This document shows, in pieces, positions 34,801 through 47,345 of a stretch of DNA of 64,000 bases. The notes under the pieces were generated by a model. The model ran no database searches and was not told the DNA's origin. It saw only the letters and a program-made list of their open reading frames with translations. This DNA is from Metamycoplasma cloacale (GTDB lineage Bacteria; Bacillota_I; Bacilli_A; Mycoplasmatales; Metamycoplasmataceae). Positions within the stretch are counted from its first letter, which is position 1; each line of letters begins with the position of its first letter. The stretch lies in contig NZ_LR215049.1 of the NCBI RefSeq assembly GCF_900660735.1, positions 496,001 through 560,000 on the forward strand. The letters run 5' to 3'. The position numbers and the translations under genes are program-made.

Positions 34801-37800
34801 CAGTTACTCATGATTCAACAAGTAATTGTTTTGCTTGATTTAATATCTCACTAGCTAGGTTATGCGCTTCAATATATTCAGGAGATTTTAATTTATCTTC
34901 TTGTTCTTTAACTGCAGTTGTAACTTCATTGTGTTTATTAGTTAGAATTTCAATTTCCTCAATAATCTTACCTGCATTAGGTTGATTTATTTTAGTTAAT
35001 GCATTAGCCACTTCAGCTTCTAATGCAGCTCTTTTTTCATTGAATTCTGGTTTATTTTTAATTGATTCAATGGTTGCTTGTGCATTTTGAATTAATGTAT
35101 TTAATTCGTCATTTTTTGCATCGTATGTTTGTTTGTAATTATTCAATTCATTTAAAGCAAGTTGAGCATTTTTTCTAGCTTGTTCAATTTCAGGAAGAAT
35201 TGAGTTCTTATCAACACCTTCACTTCTCTTAATAATTTCATCCAATGCTTTTTGAGCCTCTACTGCTTTGTTATATGCATCACCCGCATATTTAGGATCT
35301 GATGCAGCTTGAATTGCTGATTCTAGATTTGCTAAATCAGGTTTAGCGTTGTTTTGTGCTAATTCAATAACTTTATTTAATCCGTCATCGCGTTTAGCGC
35401 CATCTAGATCTCTTTGTAATTTAATTAAGGCATCATCTAAAGCTTCGTCAATTGAATCGCTTGAGTTTAATACATTAATTGCGGCTTGAAGTTTTGCTTC
35501 AAAGTTTTCCTTATCAGTATTAATTAATGACATATTGTCTTTGAATGTTGTTGCTTCATTAATTAAATCTTGCAATAATTGTTTCTTTTGTTCGTGTTTC
35601 TTAATTTGACCATCTGCATCACCTAAAGCACGTTTAACACGATTTTGTGCTGCGATAATTTCATCAATATTTGAACCGGCAATTTTTACAGCCAAATCAT
35701 CAAGAGCAGCTTTTAATTCAGTTTTTTCAGGAGAGTTAAATTGATTGTCAGCCATTGTTTGATATTTGGTGTCACCTAAATTATAGGTTTCTTGACCTTC
35801 AATTTGTGCTTTCTTGATTTTCATCGCTTCAACTGCTTTTTTATATTCTTTTTCAGCTTCTAGAATTTCTGATGAAGTTGTAGCATTAGCAATTGCATTA
35901 TTTAAGGCAGCTTCTTTTTCTTCTAAATTAGTTTTTTCAGTTGAATTATATTTAGAATCTGAGATATCTCCTAAAATCTTTGGAGTTTTGTTAATAGTTT
36001 CTTGTGCATCAACTTTTGCTTTATGTAATTCAGCATTAGTTTGGGCAACAACTAATTTTTCAGTTAAATCACGGATTTTATCTAAATCAGTTCCAGCTTT
36101 TGCTGTTTTTAAAGCTAGATCTGCATTATTAAATGCATCTTTGATTTCTCCGTCATATTTTTCATCATTGAATTTTAGTGTATTAAATAATAAGCCATTA
36201 TTTAAAGCAACGTCAGCTTTTGCTTTTGCCTCATCTAATAATTGTTTATATCTCTTTTGATAATTTGCTTCTGCATCAGTTGTAGCGGTAGTGATGTTAT
36301 CAATAACACCTTGAATTCCTTCTAACGTTGGAGTGTTTTTGGCAGCTTCAGCAGCAACAATTGCATCGTTTAATGCTTGTTTTTGTTCTTCATATTCAGG
36401 ACTATCTTTTGGAGTTAATAGTTCCATTTTAGCAAGTTCTTCTTTAGCACTTGCTATTTTAGCTTCTAATTCTTTTTGTTTAGCATCATATGATTTTTTA
36501 TAATCATTTAATTCTTTAATCTTTTGATTTAATTGTTGTGTTGCATCAATGATTTGTGATGTTGATGCTTTTGGATCGTTTGCATCTAATATAGCTTGTA
36601 ATTTAGCAATTTCTTCAGCTAATTTAGTTTTTTCAACACCATCGTATTTAGCATCATTTAAATCAATTAATTTATTATTTGCTTCAGTGATTTTCTTTTC
36701 ACCCAATTCTCTAGCAGCTGCATCATCGTTAGCTAATTTCTTTAGATATTCAGCTTCTGATTCGGTGTATTGAGCGTTAATATCATTGATATATTGTTCA
36801 ATTTCAGATAATGTTTTTTGTGAATCTGCTTCTATTCTGTCTAATACTTGTTGCAATTTATTTGAACTTGCAATCATATCGGGACTGTTTTGAGCAAGCA
36901 TTTTCTTAATTAATGTTTTTGCATCTTCAACTTTATGGTTTAATACAGCTTCTTTTTCTGAACGTTGTTCAACAAAGGTGTTTGCATTTTTAATTTTTTC
37001 ATCATTAGTTGTTTTGCTTGCTTCTAATGATTGAATATGTGATTCTACTAATTCTTTGTTCTTAACATCAATTGGAGTGTTTAATAAAGTTTTGAATGCA
37101 TCTCTTTGCGCAATTAATTCTTCTTTAGCGGTTGAGTCAAATTTTTCTTCTTTCAATTCAGAAACTTTAGCCTCAATTTTACTTAATTCTTGTTTTGCAT
37201 CAAAAATTTTATCCGAGAATTTAGATTCAAATAATACTTGTTTTAAATCTTCACAAGTTTGTAGAATGCTTTCTGTTTTTGCATACTTATTATCTAGCAT
37301 TGCTGCTGCAGAAGCTTGAGCAATAATTAATGCATCTCTTTGTTTCTTAGCAGTCGCATCATAGTTTTTATCTTGAGTTGTAATTTTGAATTCAGCAACT
37401 TTTTGTAGAATTTCATTTAACAATTCTCTAGCATTTTGATTTTCTTCATATTGATGTAATTCCACTGTTTTATTGCCAGTGTTTTTCATCGCTTCTTTAA
37501 TTTCATCTTCAGTTAAATCTGCTGGATCTTTTTTAATTAAAGCATCTAAATTTCCGGCTAGATCAGTTAAATCATCTTTAATATCTGAAGTATGTGTTGC
37601 GGTTTGCAATTCAGCATTAGCATTTGCAAGAATTTTCTTTGCTTCTTCTTGTAAAACAGCAACTCTTTTTTGTCTTTCAGTTTCTTCAAAAGCAAATTTT
37701 GCAGATAAAGCTTCTTCTTTTGCTGCTTTTAATGCTTCAATTTCATTTTTAATATTTTCTAGATTTGAAGTTCTTTTATCTTTTGCCTTATCAATTTCAT

Positions 37801-39472
37801 TACTAAATTTCTCTATAACGTCTGTTAATGAAGGATCAATTTGATTTTTAATTCCTAAACAATCTGCAATTAATTTTTCTAATTCTTTTTGATGAGCATC
37901 ACGATCTTTTGCGTATATATCAAAAGTATCTCTTGCTTCAATTAATTTTTGATTTTCAGATTTAATTTCTTCTTTAGTAACAAATTCGTTTGGTCTATTG
38001 ATTAATTCTTCTAATACTGCAATTTGATCAATTAAAGCAACTTTTTCAGGACCATCATATTTATTTGCATTATATTCAGCTAATTTAGCTTTAGCTGATT
38101 CAAGTTCAGTTCTAGCTCTGTTTTTTTCAGAAGCTAAACTATTTGGGTCGATAATATCAATCATTCCTTGCAATCTATCAATTCTGATATCTAACTCATA
38201 ATTTCCGTCAACAAAGTTAAACACAGGCATATTTTCAAAAGCATGCTTGTATGTTTCTGCATATTTAATAGCTGATAATAATTTTTCTTGTTCTAAGGCT
38301 GATGCATTTGCGAATAAAGCTGATTTTTTTACATTTTTAGCTTCAAGAATTGTCTCTTCTAATAATTTAGTGTGTTTATTTAATTTTTTTGCCTCTTCAA
38401 CAAAATTAATGGCTTCCTCAAGATTTTCTGTATAGTGTAGATCCTTAATTAAAGTTTCCTTAACTTTCGTTGATAAATATGGCAATGCATTGATTTGTTT
38501 TTCTAAATCAGAAATATTTGATACACCATTTAAAGCAAATCTCTTTCTTTGTAATTCTAAAATTGCTTTCATGGTTTCAACATTATCTTTATCCAAACCT
38601 TTGCTATTGCTTGAATCTAGGAATTCAGTTTTAATTCTATTTAAAACTTCATTGTATTCATTTTGTAATTCTGGATATGCATATTTAAATTCCTCACCAA
38701 CGGTAAGGTTAATTTCTGATTTAAGTTTATCCATTTTTTCGTTTAACGCATTTGTATCATCAATAATCACGTTTGAAGTATAAACTTGTAATTCTTTATT
38801 TTGTTTGTTATATGTTTCTAGTAATTTAGTCTTAGCGGAATTAAATTGGGCTTCGTTTAAAGAGGTGTTTGTATTCAATTCTTTAATTCTTTTATCCAAT
38901 AAATTTAAAGAATTATTAGTTTTATTTAAACTTAAAATAGCATCCAAAATATCTTTCTTTGATGCTTCAGTGCTATCTAAAATTGTTTGGGCATTTGGAA
39001 TTTCATTAGCCATATAATCTTTAGCCGGTGAAACCATAATTGCTTCGTGTTCTCTTGAAGATTGAATCAATTTATTTAATTGTATTCTTAAAGCGTCTAA
39101 TGATGCGTTTGGATCATTTAATTCTTTTTGATACTTTGCATTGTCAAGAGCTTCGGTAATAAGATACAATTTCTTTTCAAGCTCTTTTCTTTCTTCATCT
39201 GTTGTTGCTGTTTTAACAAAATTTCTAACTTCTTCTAAATGTTTCTTAACATCGCTTGGAATATATCCAGTTAATTTATCATTTTGAAGCAAAAGATTTG
39301 CTTCTTTAATTTTCTTTTGAATGGCATCGTATAGAGTTTTCTTATAACGGTCCTCATCATTTAAGAAATAATTTTCTAATAAATAATAACCAGTAGCACT
39401 CGTTGATGCTATTGTCGCAACTGTTAAAAGAGCAATTGTTGCTTTCTTCTTTTTATTACTTAATAAACTCAT
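31847..39472 (-). CDS. Giant membrane-anchored coiled-coil surface protein with repeated YDxxxK motif
   Basis: One frame of 2541 aa. A basic N-terminus (NKKKKA) and one hydrophobic helix (about residues 11-31), without a lipobox Cys, suggest an uncleaved membrane anchor with the remainder outside. Nearly the whole protein is helical, rich in Lys, Glu, Ala and Leu. A motif such as KYDGPEKVAL, KYNSTEKTNL or EYDSTQKTKL recurs at least twelve times, at about 38.06, 37.36, 37.14, 36.65, 36.15, 35.95, 35.74, 34.79, 34.16, 33.71, 33.17 and 32.93 kb; it resembles FIVAR/GA-like three-helix modules of surface proteins. The last 200 residues are different: Trp/Tyr/Gly-rich and probably globular. The overall design recalls the large Lmp-type proteins of Mycoplasma hominis. 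ATG follows GGAG; an upstream in-frame ATG lies before the promoter-like region. Adhesion is an inference. Confidence 0.85.
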
Positions 39473-39509
39473 AATTTTCTCCGTATTTTTTAACATTCTA
39501 CCAAATTCT

Positions 39510-39523
39510 AAAAAAAAAAAAAA
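39510..39523. repeat. Homopolymer tract of 14 A (T on the coding strand) in the promoter region of the giant surface gene
   Basis: An uninterrupted run 38 bases upstream of the start codon. On the - strand the run is followed by TAGAAT and then a second TAGAAT (39495-39500), either of which could be the -10 box, so the tract lies in the spacer or -35 region. It is not the U-run of a terminator, because no hairpin precedes it. Slippage here could switch expression, as known for poly(A) tracts of vlp promoters in Mycoplasma hyorhinis. Confidence 0.6.
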
Positions 39524-39561
39524 CATTCATATAAAGATGATTTCTTTGCGCTTATTTTCAT

Positions 39562-39599
39562 AAAAAAACCGCAAATTTTTAAAAATATTTGCAGGTTTT
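39562..39599 (-). terminator. Terminator of the 655-aa surface protein gene
   Basis: On the - strand AAAACC.TGCAAAT pairs with ATTTGC.GGTTTT and is followed by seven T; one bulged base. It starts about 12 bases after the stop codon. Confidence 0.75.
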
Positions 39600-39611
39600 A
39601 TTTATTAATTA

Positions 39612-41579
39612 TTAAATTTGTTGTTGTAAAACTTTTACAAGCTCTCAAACTTTCTTTATATTAATTGTTTTATTTTCTCCATCTTTTGAAATAAATTGAA
39701 TTGGTTGATTTGAATTCGGAATAAATGAACCTATAAAACCAGATTGGTTAATCTTATTTTCTTGGTTTAGTTTTCATTCGGAGGTAAGTAAATCCTCATT
39801 GGTTATTAAATCTAAATTAAAAAATATTGAATTTAAAATTAAGTCTCTATCAATACATTCGTTAATTAAAATTAATTGTTCTTTTAAGAAAAGAACGTCT
39901 TCATTTTCTAAAGTTTTAAAATCATTTGTTTCAATTGCTTTTTCAATTATTGTTTTTATTTCAACTGCCATTTCATTTGATTTAGCTAAAATGTTTGCTT
40001 TTATTCCCTCATTAAGCTCTGTAATAAACTGGCGCTTTAAATTTAACAATTCTTCTTCGTTCATTAATTTCTCAAAATAAAACTCATTCCGCATTTCATT
40101 AATTATTGCTAAATATTTATTAAATATTTTACTCATAAAGCTTCATTTTAACTCTTCATTTTTATACAAATTATTTTCGTAAACATTAAATTTCTCGCTA
40201 TCAGGACCATAATTCATATAATAATTAAAGTCAGAAATAAAATATGTTGAAATTACATCTGTATATTTTTGTTGTTTAATAAATTCTGCATTCAATTTTG
40301 CTATTAAATTTCTTTTTCTAAGATCATATCTATTAAAATAAATATCATTAGTTGAGTTGTATGATTCAATATATTGAGATATTTTGTCTGATGTATTTAA
40401 AAGTTCTCTTAAAGATGTTTCATTATAATTTAATACATTAAATAAGCCAACAAACGAATTATAATTGTTTTTATATTCTTGTAAATAATCATTCAATATT
40501 TGATCATTCATTGTTTCTTCTAAATATGAAAAACCAAAATTTTTCATGACATAAAGAACAATATTTGAACGTAAATGGTTTATTTTATTTAACAATCTAA
40601 TTGCAGAGTCATAAATTTCCTTTAATTTCAATTTATAATCTTTTTCATCAATATTTTTAGAATTAGAAATTAAATTGCTAAATGAATTGATGATTAGCTT
40701 TGATTCTGATATTGCATCAACTGTCGTTTGATTTAAATCGGCATTATTATTTAAATTATTTGACTGTATTGTATCTTCTAAAAATTTATATGCGTTTTTT
40801 ATACGAGAAATAAGCATATGAGTATCAAAATTTTCTTGTAAATCAATTTGTTTTCCTAATTCTGTTTTGATTGTATTAATATATATTTCTAAATCGGCAA
40901 ACAAATCTTTAAATGAATTTGAATTCTTAAATTGCTCATCAATGCTTAAAGATTTTCATTTATCTAAATTCTGTTTTAAATTTTCATTAATATTTTTAGT
41001 CATATTAATAACTAAATTGTTATTAATATAATCTGAAATACTTAAATATTTTTCAAGAGTATTGAATTCTTCAGGATATATTATTGAAATTTTATCCTCT
41101 AACGACTTCATTTCGGCAAATGCTTCTATAGTCTTATCATATTTATTTAATGTGGTTAAAAAATCATCATTAAAATCAATTTCTGGAAATGATACATTTG
41201 GAAGAAATCTAGCGTGCTTAAATTCAACATTTTCATAAACAGAATTAATTTTAAAATTATTAATAATTTCATTTATTTTTGCATTTGTTTTATCGGCTAT
41301 TAATTTCTTATAATATTTAATGTTATTCTTCTTTCTTTCTAACAAAGAATTGTATGAATTCTGATTAATATAAATTTTTGCGCTTTCATAATTTTTAATA
41401 TCATTATTTATTCGACTGATTTCATTATTTAATCATTTATAACTAGCAATACGATTTAAAATTTTTTTCTCTTCATCAGTATTAAAAGTTGTTTTATTAA
41501 TCAAAATAGCAAATGTTGTTGCCGTTAATCCTAATGTGGATACAACTAAAAGGCTAGATAATAATTTCTTTTTTATCAT
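39612..41579 (-). CDS. Membrane-anchored helical surface protein (655 aa), function unknown
   Basis: Basic start (MIKKK) and a hydrophobic segment (about 6-27) form a signal anchor without a lipobox Cys. The rest is predicted helical and charged, Asn/Lys/Glu-rich, with no domain I recognise and few aromatic residues apart from clusters of Tyr and Phe near residues 380-480. It resembles its neighbours at 31847-39472 and 41603-43285 in design, not obviously in sequence. The end (FIPNSNQPIQFISKDG, then KVWELVKVLQQQ) is less charged. It starts 23 bases after the preceding gene's stop, so the two are probably co-transcribed. Function is unknown; surface exposure is inferred from the anchor. Confidence 0.78.
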
Positions 41580-41602
41580 TTTATATTTCCTTTCATAATA
41601 AA

Positions 41603-43285
41603 CTAATTAGATGAAGAAGTATCAATTGCTTCTTTATTTTTCATAGCATCTGCAAACGCATTAGTAATTAATGTGTTCAAATGATTAAATTCATTAGCAT
41701 CGTTTATATTTAAATTTAATTTAGAAATAACGTCGTTTAAAATATTATCTAATTGATTCTTAATTAAGATATATTTACCATTATGTTCTTCACTGCTTAA
41801 ATTTATATAATCATGACTTTGTATAATTGCATTAATTTTTTCAAATATTTTATTAATTTCTATTGAGTTATTTTTTCATAATTCAAACTTAGAAATTAAT
41901 TCATTTATATTTTGTAGAGATATTTCTTTTATATTTAAGATTAATGAATTGCCAAACATTTGTTTAACCCTTGGATCTAAAGAAGTGAATGAGTTTTCAA
42001 TGTCATATTTTAGTTTATATAATTTTTCGACCGGATCTTTTAATGATATCAATTCTAATTTTGCATGTAGATAATTATTTGTTTCTTTTAATTCATTAAA
42101 TGAAATATTATCAAGATTAATTTTGTTACTATTTTCAACTATTTCAGTTACTATAGAATCTAATTCAGTTAAATAGACATTATCTTTCAACGTTGAAGAA
42201 AAATTTGAAAGATCATGAGTCACATTTTTAATACTTGATTTTAGCGTTGAAACATCTTCCATTCTATTGCTTCTTTTACTACTTGCTATTTTTGAGGCAT
42301 CACTCAATTCAGCAATTCTGTTTTCAACTTCTGTTTTACTTATATTATAAGAAAGGTTTGAAGACACTTTTTTATTAATTATTGTTTCAAATTCATCTTT
42401 GATATCTGAAAGGATTGGGTCAGAATATAATGGAAGCTCCTCATTGATAATATGAGAATATAAATCATTTAACTTATTAATTTCTTGAATCTTTTGTTCT
42501 TCATATGTATCTATACTTAATAAAATTTCATTTAATTTCGCTTTATAAGAAGATAAGACTGAATTATTTTTGATATTTTCTAGATTTACATTGTTTATAA
42601 ACGTTTTTAGAGGCTTTAACAAATCTATTTTTTCAGTATCCTTAATTACATCTATTAATCACAAGTAAGTGTTTTTGACATTCTCCATTTTCTCAACAAA
42701 ATTTTTCTTTTCAATTTGAAAATCAATTTCTTCTTTATCTAGAATTAAAGTTTCAAAAACCTTATTAAATAAATCAATTTTTTTAACAATATCTAAATAG
42801 GTTGAATTAGGTTCTAAGGTATTTAGCACATTATCAATTGCATTTTTAAAAGTAATATATGCGGACTTATATTTTTCTAATTCGCTTTCACTATCAATTA
42901 TTTTTTTCGCATCAGATACTTTATCTTTTAGAGAAAAACGTAAATATTTAATAATTAGTTCTTCAGTAGCATTACGATACAATTTTAACATATCAATTTT
43001 TTTATTAATTTCCGAGATTGAATCAGCTTTATTAGCAAAATCAATTGCTTCTAAGCAATTTTTTTGCAATTCAGAAATTGAATTATTCAATTCGTTATTA
43101 ATTGATTTATATTCATTAAATTCCTCATTATATTTTTTCGCTAAACTTAAAAGTGTTTTTTTATTATGATCAAACTTAATTTTAATAGCAGCAACAGTTG
43201 CTAAAGATTGAACAACAACTAATCCTGTTATAATACCTAAAGTTATTCCAATTTTTTTACGTTTTGATTTTTTAACTTCATTCAT
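41603..43285 (-). CDS. Membrane-anchored helical surface protein (560 aa), function unknown
   Basis: Basic N-terminus (EVKKSKRKKIG), then a hydrophobic helix (about 12-36), then about 520 residues of charged, mostly helical sequence with coiled-coil character. No Cys lipobox and no known domain. The C-terminus ends in a Ser-rich DTSSSN. ATG follows AAGGA; a longer in-frame extension to 43387 crosses the promoter TATAAT and the poly(T) run, so it is not the start. It is first of a two-gene unit with the 655-aa protein. Codon use, UGA Trp and composition match the neighbours. Probably an extracellular coiled-coil protein. Confidence 0.78.
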
Positions 43286-43321
43286 ATTGATATTTTCCTT
43301 TATTACAAATATCTTTATTTT

Positions 43322-43327
43322 ATTATA
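43322..43327 (-). promoter_or_regulatory. Probable -10 box of the 560-aa surface protein gene
   Basis: TATAAT on the - strand, 36 bases upstream of ATG 43285. With a 17-base spacer the -35 position falls at the edge of the 15-base T run, so length changes there could affect the promoter. Confidence 0.5.
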
Positions 43328-43345
43328 TTTTTGATTTTCAAAAAT

Positions 43346-43385
43346 AAAAAAAAAAAAAAACGAATATTTAAACAAAAAAATATTC
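43346..43385 (-). terminator. Terminator after tRNA-Trp with a 15-base homopolymer run
   Basis: On the - strand GAATATTT pairs with AAATATTC (8 bp, loop 8) and is followed by G and 15 T (15 A at 43346-43360 on the + strand). It ends the gyrA-ychF-tRNA-Trp transcript. The same run abuts the promoter of the next gene. Confidence 0.65.
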
Positions 43386-43424
43386 ATTTTTAAATTTCTT
43401 TTATTGCTTTGGTCGTTTTTGATT

Positions 43425-43498
43425 TGGCAGGGAATGATGGATTCGAACCAACACCAAAGGGTTTGGAGTCCTTTGTTCTGCCGTTAAACTAATTCCCT
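43425..43498 (-). tRNA. tRNA-Trp(CCA)
   Basis: 74 bases with encoded CCA. Acceptor AGGGAAT/ATTCCCT is perfect; the anticodon loop CTCCAAA gives CCA, reading UGG. Two stems carry mismatches: A31-C39 closes the anticodon stem and T50-T64 lies in the T stem. The UGA-reading tRNA-Trp(TCA) needed by this genetic code is not in the window. It begins 18 bases after ychF and is probably co-transcribed with gyrA and ychF. Confidence 0.92.
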
Positions 43499-43516
43499 AT
43501 ATAAAAAAGAAAAAAT

Positions 43517-44620
43517 TTATTTAGCTATTTTAAAATAACACACATCTCCATCTTGCATAATATAATTTTTTCCTTCTAAATTGATCTTCCCGTTTTCTCT
43601 ACAACCTTTTTCACCATTATATTTAATATAATCTTCATATTTAATAACTTCAGCTTTAACAAATTTTTTTGCAAAATCTGTATGAATAATTCCAGCACAT
43701 TCAGGTGCTGTTTGACCTTGCGAATATACTCAAGCACGGGTTTCAATTTCACCTGCGGTAAAATAAGTTGCTTGATTTAAAATATAGAAACTCTTTTTAA
43801 TAATTAAATTCAACCCAGATTCTTTGACGTTATATTCCTTTAAAAAGGTTTCTTTTTCTTCTTCATCAAACTGAGATAATTCATATTCAAGTTTGATGCA
43901 TACTGGTATTAGTATCTCTGATTTCTCTTCTAGATATTGCTTTAGTTTTTGATATTGAGTAGCTTGATCTAAATTTTTTAAATTTTCTGTATTTAAATTA
44001 GCAACATAAATGGTTGGTTTAGCAGTTAGGAATTGATAGAATTTAACAATTTTTCATTCCTCTTCTGTTCAATCACCATTTTTAATCATTATTTCACCTT
44101 CAAGCAATTTTTGAATCTTTAAAATGGTTTGATATTCAAATTTAAGTTCTTTATCACTTGAATTTTGTGCTTTTTTACCAATTCTATTTAGGATATTTTC
44201 TATTGTTTGTAAATCAGCTAAAATCAATTCCATATTAATGATGTTTAAATCGTCAATTGGACTAATTTTGTTGTTCACATGAATGATATTTGTGTCTTCA
44301 AAACAACGAATAACATGAACAATTGCATCAACTTCACGGATGTTTGATAAAAATTTATTACCAAGTCCTTCACCCTTCGATGCTCCTTGCACTAAACCGG
44401 CAATATCTACGAATTGAAATGTTGCTGGAGTGATTTTATTGGTATTAACAATTTTGGCTAATTCATATAATCTTTTATCGTATAAATTGACAATTGCAAC
44501 GTTAGGTTCGATGGTTGTAAAAGCATAATTTGCCGATTCAGCTTCGTTTAAAGTTAATGCTGAAAATAATGTGGATTTACCAACATTAGGTAATCCAACG
44601 ATTCCCGCTTTTAATCCCAT
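43517..44620 (-). CDS. ychF: Redox-/ribosome-associated ATPase YchF (Obg-like)
   Basis: 367 aa, the standard length. The G domain starts at once with [12 protein letters not shown], followed by [29 protein letters not shown] and, in the second half, NLNTE (the altered NKxD that favours ATP). A helical coiled coil and the C-terminal TGS domain ([29 protein letters not shown] end) follow. YchF binds ribosomes and influences translation under stress. It lies 16 bases downstream of gyrA and 18 upstream of tRNA-Trp. Confidence 0.96.
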
Positions 44621-44636
44621 AATTCTTCCTTATTTT

Positions 44637-47345
44637 TTATTCTTCTTCGTTTTCTTGAATATTAGGTCTACTAAACTCTTGAGTTACTTCAAGATATTCA
44701 TTTTCTGTCAATTCACGATCTTTAATTTCATCAGATTCATCATATATTTTAGCAACACCAACAATTTCTGTTTTCTTGCCTTTTAGGTTAATTAATTTAA
44801 CACCTTTGGTATTTCTGCCTGATATTGACACATCTTTTAGACTAAATCTAATGGCAACTCCGTCATTAGTCATAATAATTAAATCTTCAACACCATGTAC
44901 AACTGATGAATAAACTAAATTACCTGATTTATCTAAATTTAGACCAATAACCCCTTTGGCACCACGTCTAGTTTTACGATAATCATCAATTAATGACATC
45001 TTTCCAAAACCTTCTTGGCCTAAAGAGAAAACATATTTTCCATCTTTTGAAGATGAAATGCTTACAACTTTTTCACTCTCTTCTAATGAAATTCCTTTAA
45101 CACCAGCTGCTGTTCTTCCCATTGAACGAATGTCTTGAACATCAAAACGTACAATTCTATTATTTGAACCAGCTAAAACGATTTCATCATGATCAAAAAC
45201 AACAATTGCATCAATTAATTCATCATCTTCACGAATACTTAAAGCAATCTTTCCGGCACGATTGATTCTTTCGTAATTATCAAGTGATGTCTTCTTAATA
45301 ATTCCATTTTTTGTTGCAGTAATTAAATATTTATTATCTGGATATTCATTAACAGAAAGGATTTTAACAATTCTTTCTTCTTTTGAAATATATGGAATTA
45401 CATTAATAATTGGAACTCCTTTTGATTGTTTAGAACCAACAGGAATTTCATAACCCCTAATTCTATATACTTTAGCTTGATTGGTAAAGATTAATAAATC
45501 TGTATGTGTGTTAGCAACAAGTACATCTAAAATATCGTCATCATCATAAGTCTTGGCAGTTTGCGAACCAACACCACCTCTTTTTTGTTCACGATATTCA
45601 TCAATATCAATTCTTTTAATGTAACTATTACTTGAAACTGTAATAACAACGTCTTTTTGTGGAATTAAATCTTCGTTATCAATTTGACCTAATTCATCTC
45701 AATTAATTTCACTACGACGTTTATCTCCATATAATTCTTTAATTTCTTGTAATTCTTTAATAATTAATTGAATTAATAAATCATATGAATTTAAAATTGC
45801 TCTAATTTCTTCAATTCTTGCATTAACTTGTGCAAGTTCCTCAATCATTTTTTCAATTGCTAAACCAGTTAATCTACCCAATCTCATATCAACAATTGCT
45901 TTAGTTTGTATTTCAGTTAGACCAAAGCGATTTTGCAATGTAATTTGTGCATCTGCATCAGTTTTTGAGGTTTTAATAATGTGAATAACTTCATCAATAT
46001 TTTCCACACATATTTTTAAACCTTCAAGAATGTGTGCTCTTGCTAAATCTTTATCTAAATCAAATTGCAATCTTCTTGTAGTAACAGAAATTTGATGTTC
46101 TAAATAAACCTCTAGACATTCTTTCAGATTTAATAATTTTGGTTCATTATTAACTAATGCAATCATATTAAATGAAAAGTTTGTTTGCAATCTAGTTAAT
46201 TTGTATAAGTTATTTAAAATAATTTCTGGAATAAATGTCTTTTTAACATCAATAACAATTCTAATTCCTTCACGGTTTGATTCATCTCTGAAATCAGAAA
46301 TTCCTTCAATTTTTTTAGCACGAATATTTTCAGCAATTTTTTCCATAATTTCAGTTTTCTTAACTTCATATGGAATTTCTGTAATTATTATTCTGTTTTT
46401 ACCATTTGATAATTGTTGAATATGTGCTTTAGCACGCATAGTAATTGAACCACGTCCTGTTTTATATGCTTCAATTAAACCGGCTTTATTAAAGATAGTT
46501 CCACCTGTTGGGAAATCAGGGGCTAAAACATATTGCATTAATTCATCAATTGAAATATTTCTATTAACAGCTAATGCGCAAACTGCATCAATAATTTCAT
46601 TTAAGTTATGTGGAGGAATATTAGTTGCCATCCCAACTGCAATACCACTAGTTCCTGAAACAAGCAAGTTAGGAAATCTAGCGGGCAATACAACTGGTTC
46701 TTTTTCAGAACCATCGTAGTTATCAATAAAATCAACTGTATTCTTCTTTAATGTATCCACCATAGCGGAAGCAATTTTTGACATTCTTGCTTCTGTATAA
46801 CGCATCGCTGCTGCACCATCACCATCGATAGATCCGAAGTTACCATGTCCATCTATTAATGGATAACGTAGTGAGAAATCTTGAGCCATTCTAACCATAG
46901 CTTCATAAACAGATGAATCACCATGTGGGTGATATTTACCTAATACATCCCCGACAATTCTTGCTGATTTTTTATGTGGTACTGTATGAAACATACCCAA
47001 TTCTGACATTCCATATAGTATTCTTCTATGTACCGGTTTTAAACCATCTCTTGCATCGGGTAATGCCCGTGATACGATAACACTCATTGCGTATTCAATA
47101 AATGAGCTTTTCATTACCTTAACCAAATCAGTTGGTTTTAAACCATTAGTTTCAACTTCAAGAATTTGACTTTGTACTTGGTAATCTTCTTTATTTTGAG
47201 GAATATCCTCTTCTTCATCTACAATCTCTTGTTTTTCTTCTTCAAACACCTTTTTTATTGTGTCATCAAAATCATAATATTTATTATCATCAGTTTGATT
47301 TTCTTTCTTTTCTAATTCGTCATCTTTGATTTCATTAATAGCCAT
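44637..47345 (-). CDS. gyrA: DNA gyrase subunit A
   Basis: 902 aa. With GyrB (not in the window) it introduces negative supercoils. After an acidic N-terminal extension of about 65 residues (rich in Asp, Glu, Lys), the core reads [22 protein letters not shown], then [19 protein letters not shown] (Ser144 and Glu148 at quinolone positions, unaltered), then [11 protein letters not shown] with catalytic Tyr183. The C-terminal domain has several blades and includes the GyrA-type [10 protein letters not shown] and RRGAKGV (GyrA-box-like) segments, then an acidic tail. The start is chosen at MAINE because AAAGGA lies 9 bases upstream. Longer than typical mainly through its N-terminus. Operon with ychF. 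Confidence 0.96.

Noticed and set aside
39473-39526. Extended start of the 2541-aa protein at 39526
   Set aside because: The added residues are poly-Phe from the homopolymer, lie in the promoter region and have no ribosome binding site; ATG 39472 has GGAG.
42659-43387. Upstream extension of the 560-aa surface protein through the poly(T) run (43346-43360)
   Set aside because: It would read through the promoter TATAAT and the tRNA terminator; the ATG at 43285 has an AAGGA ribosome binding site.
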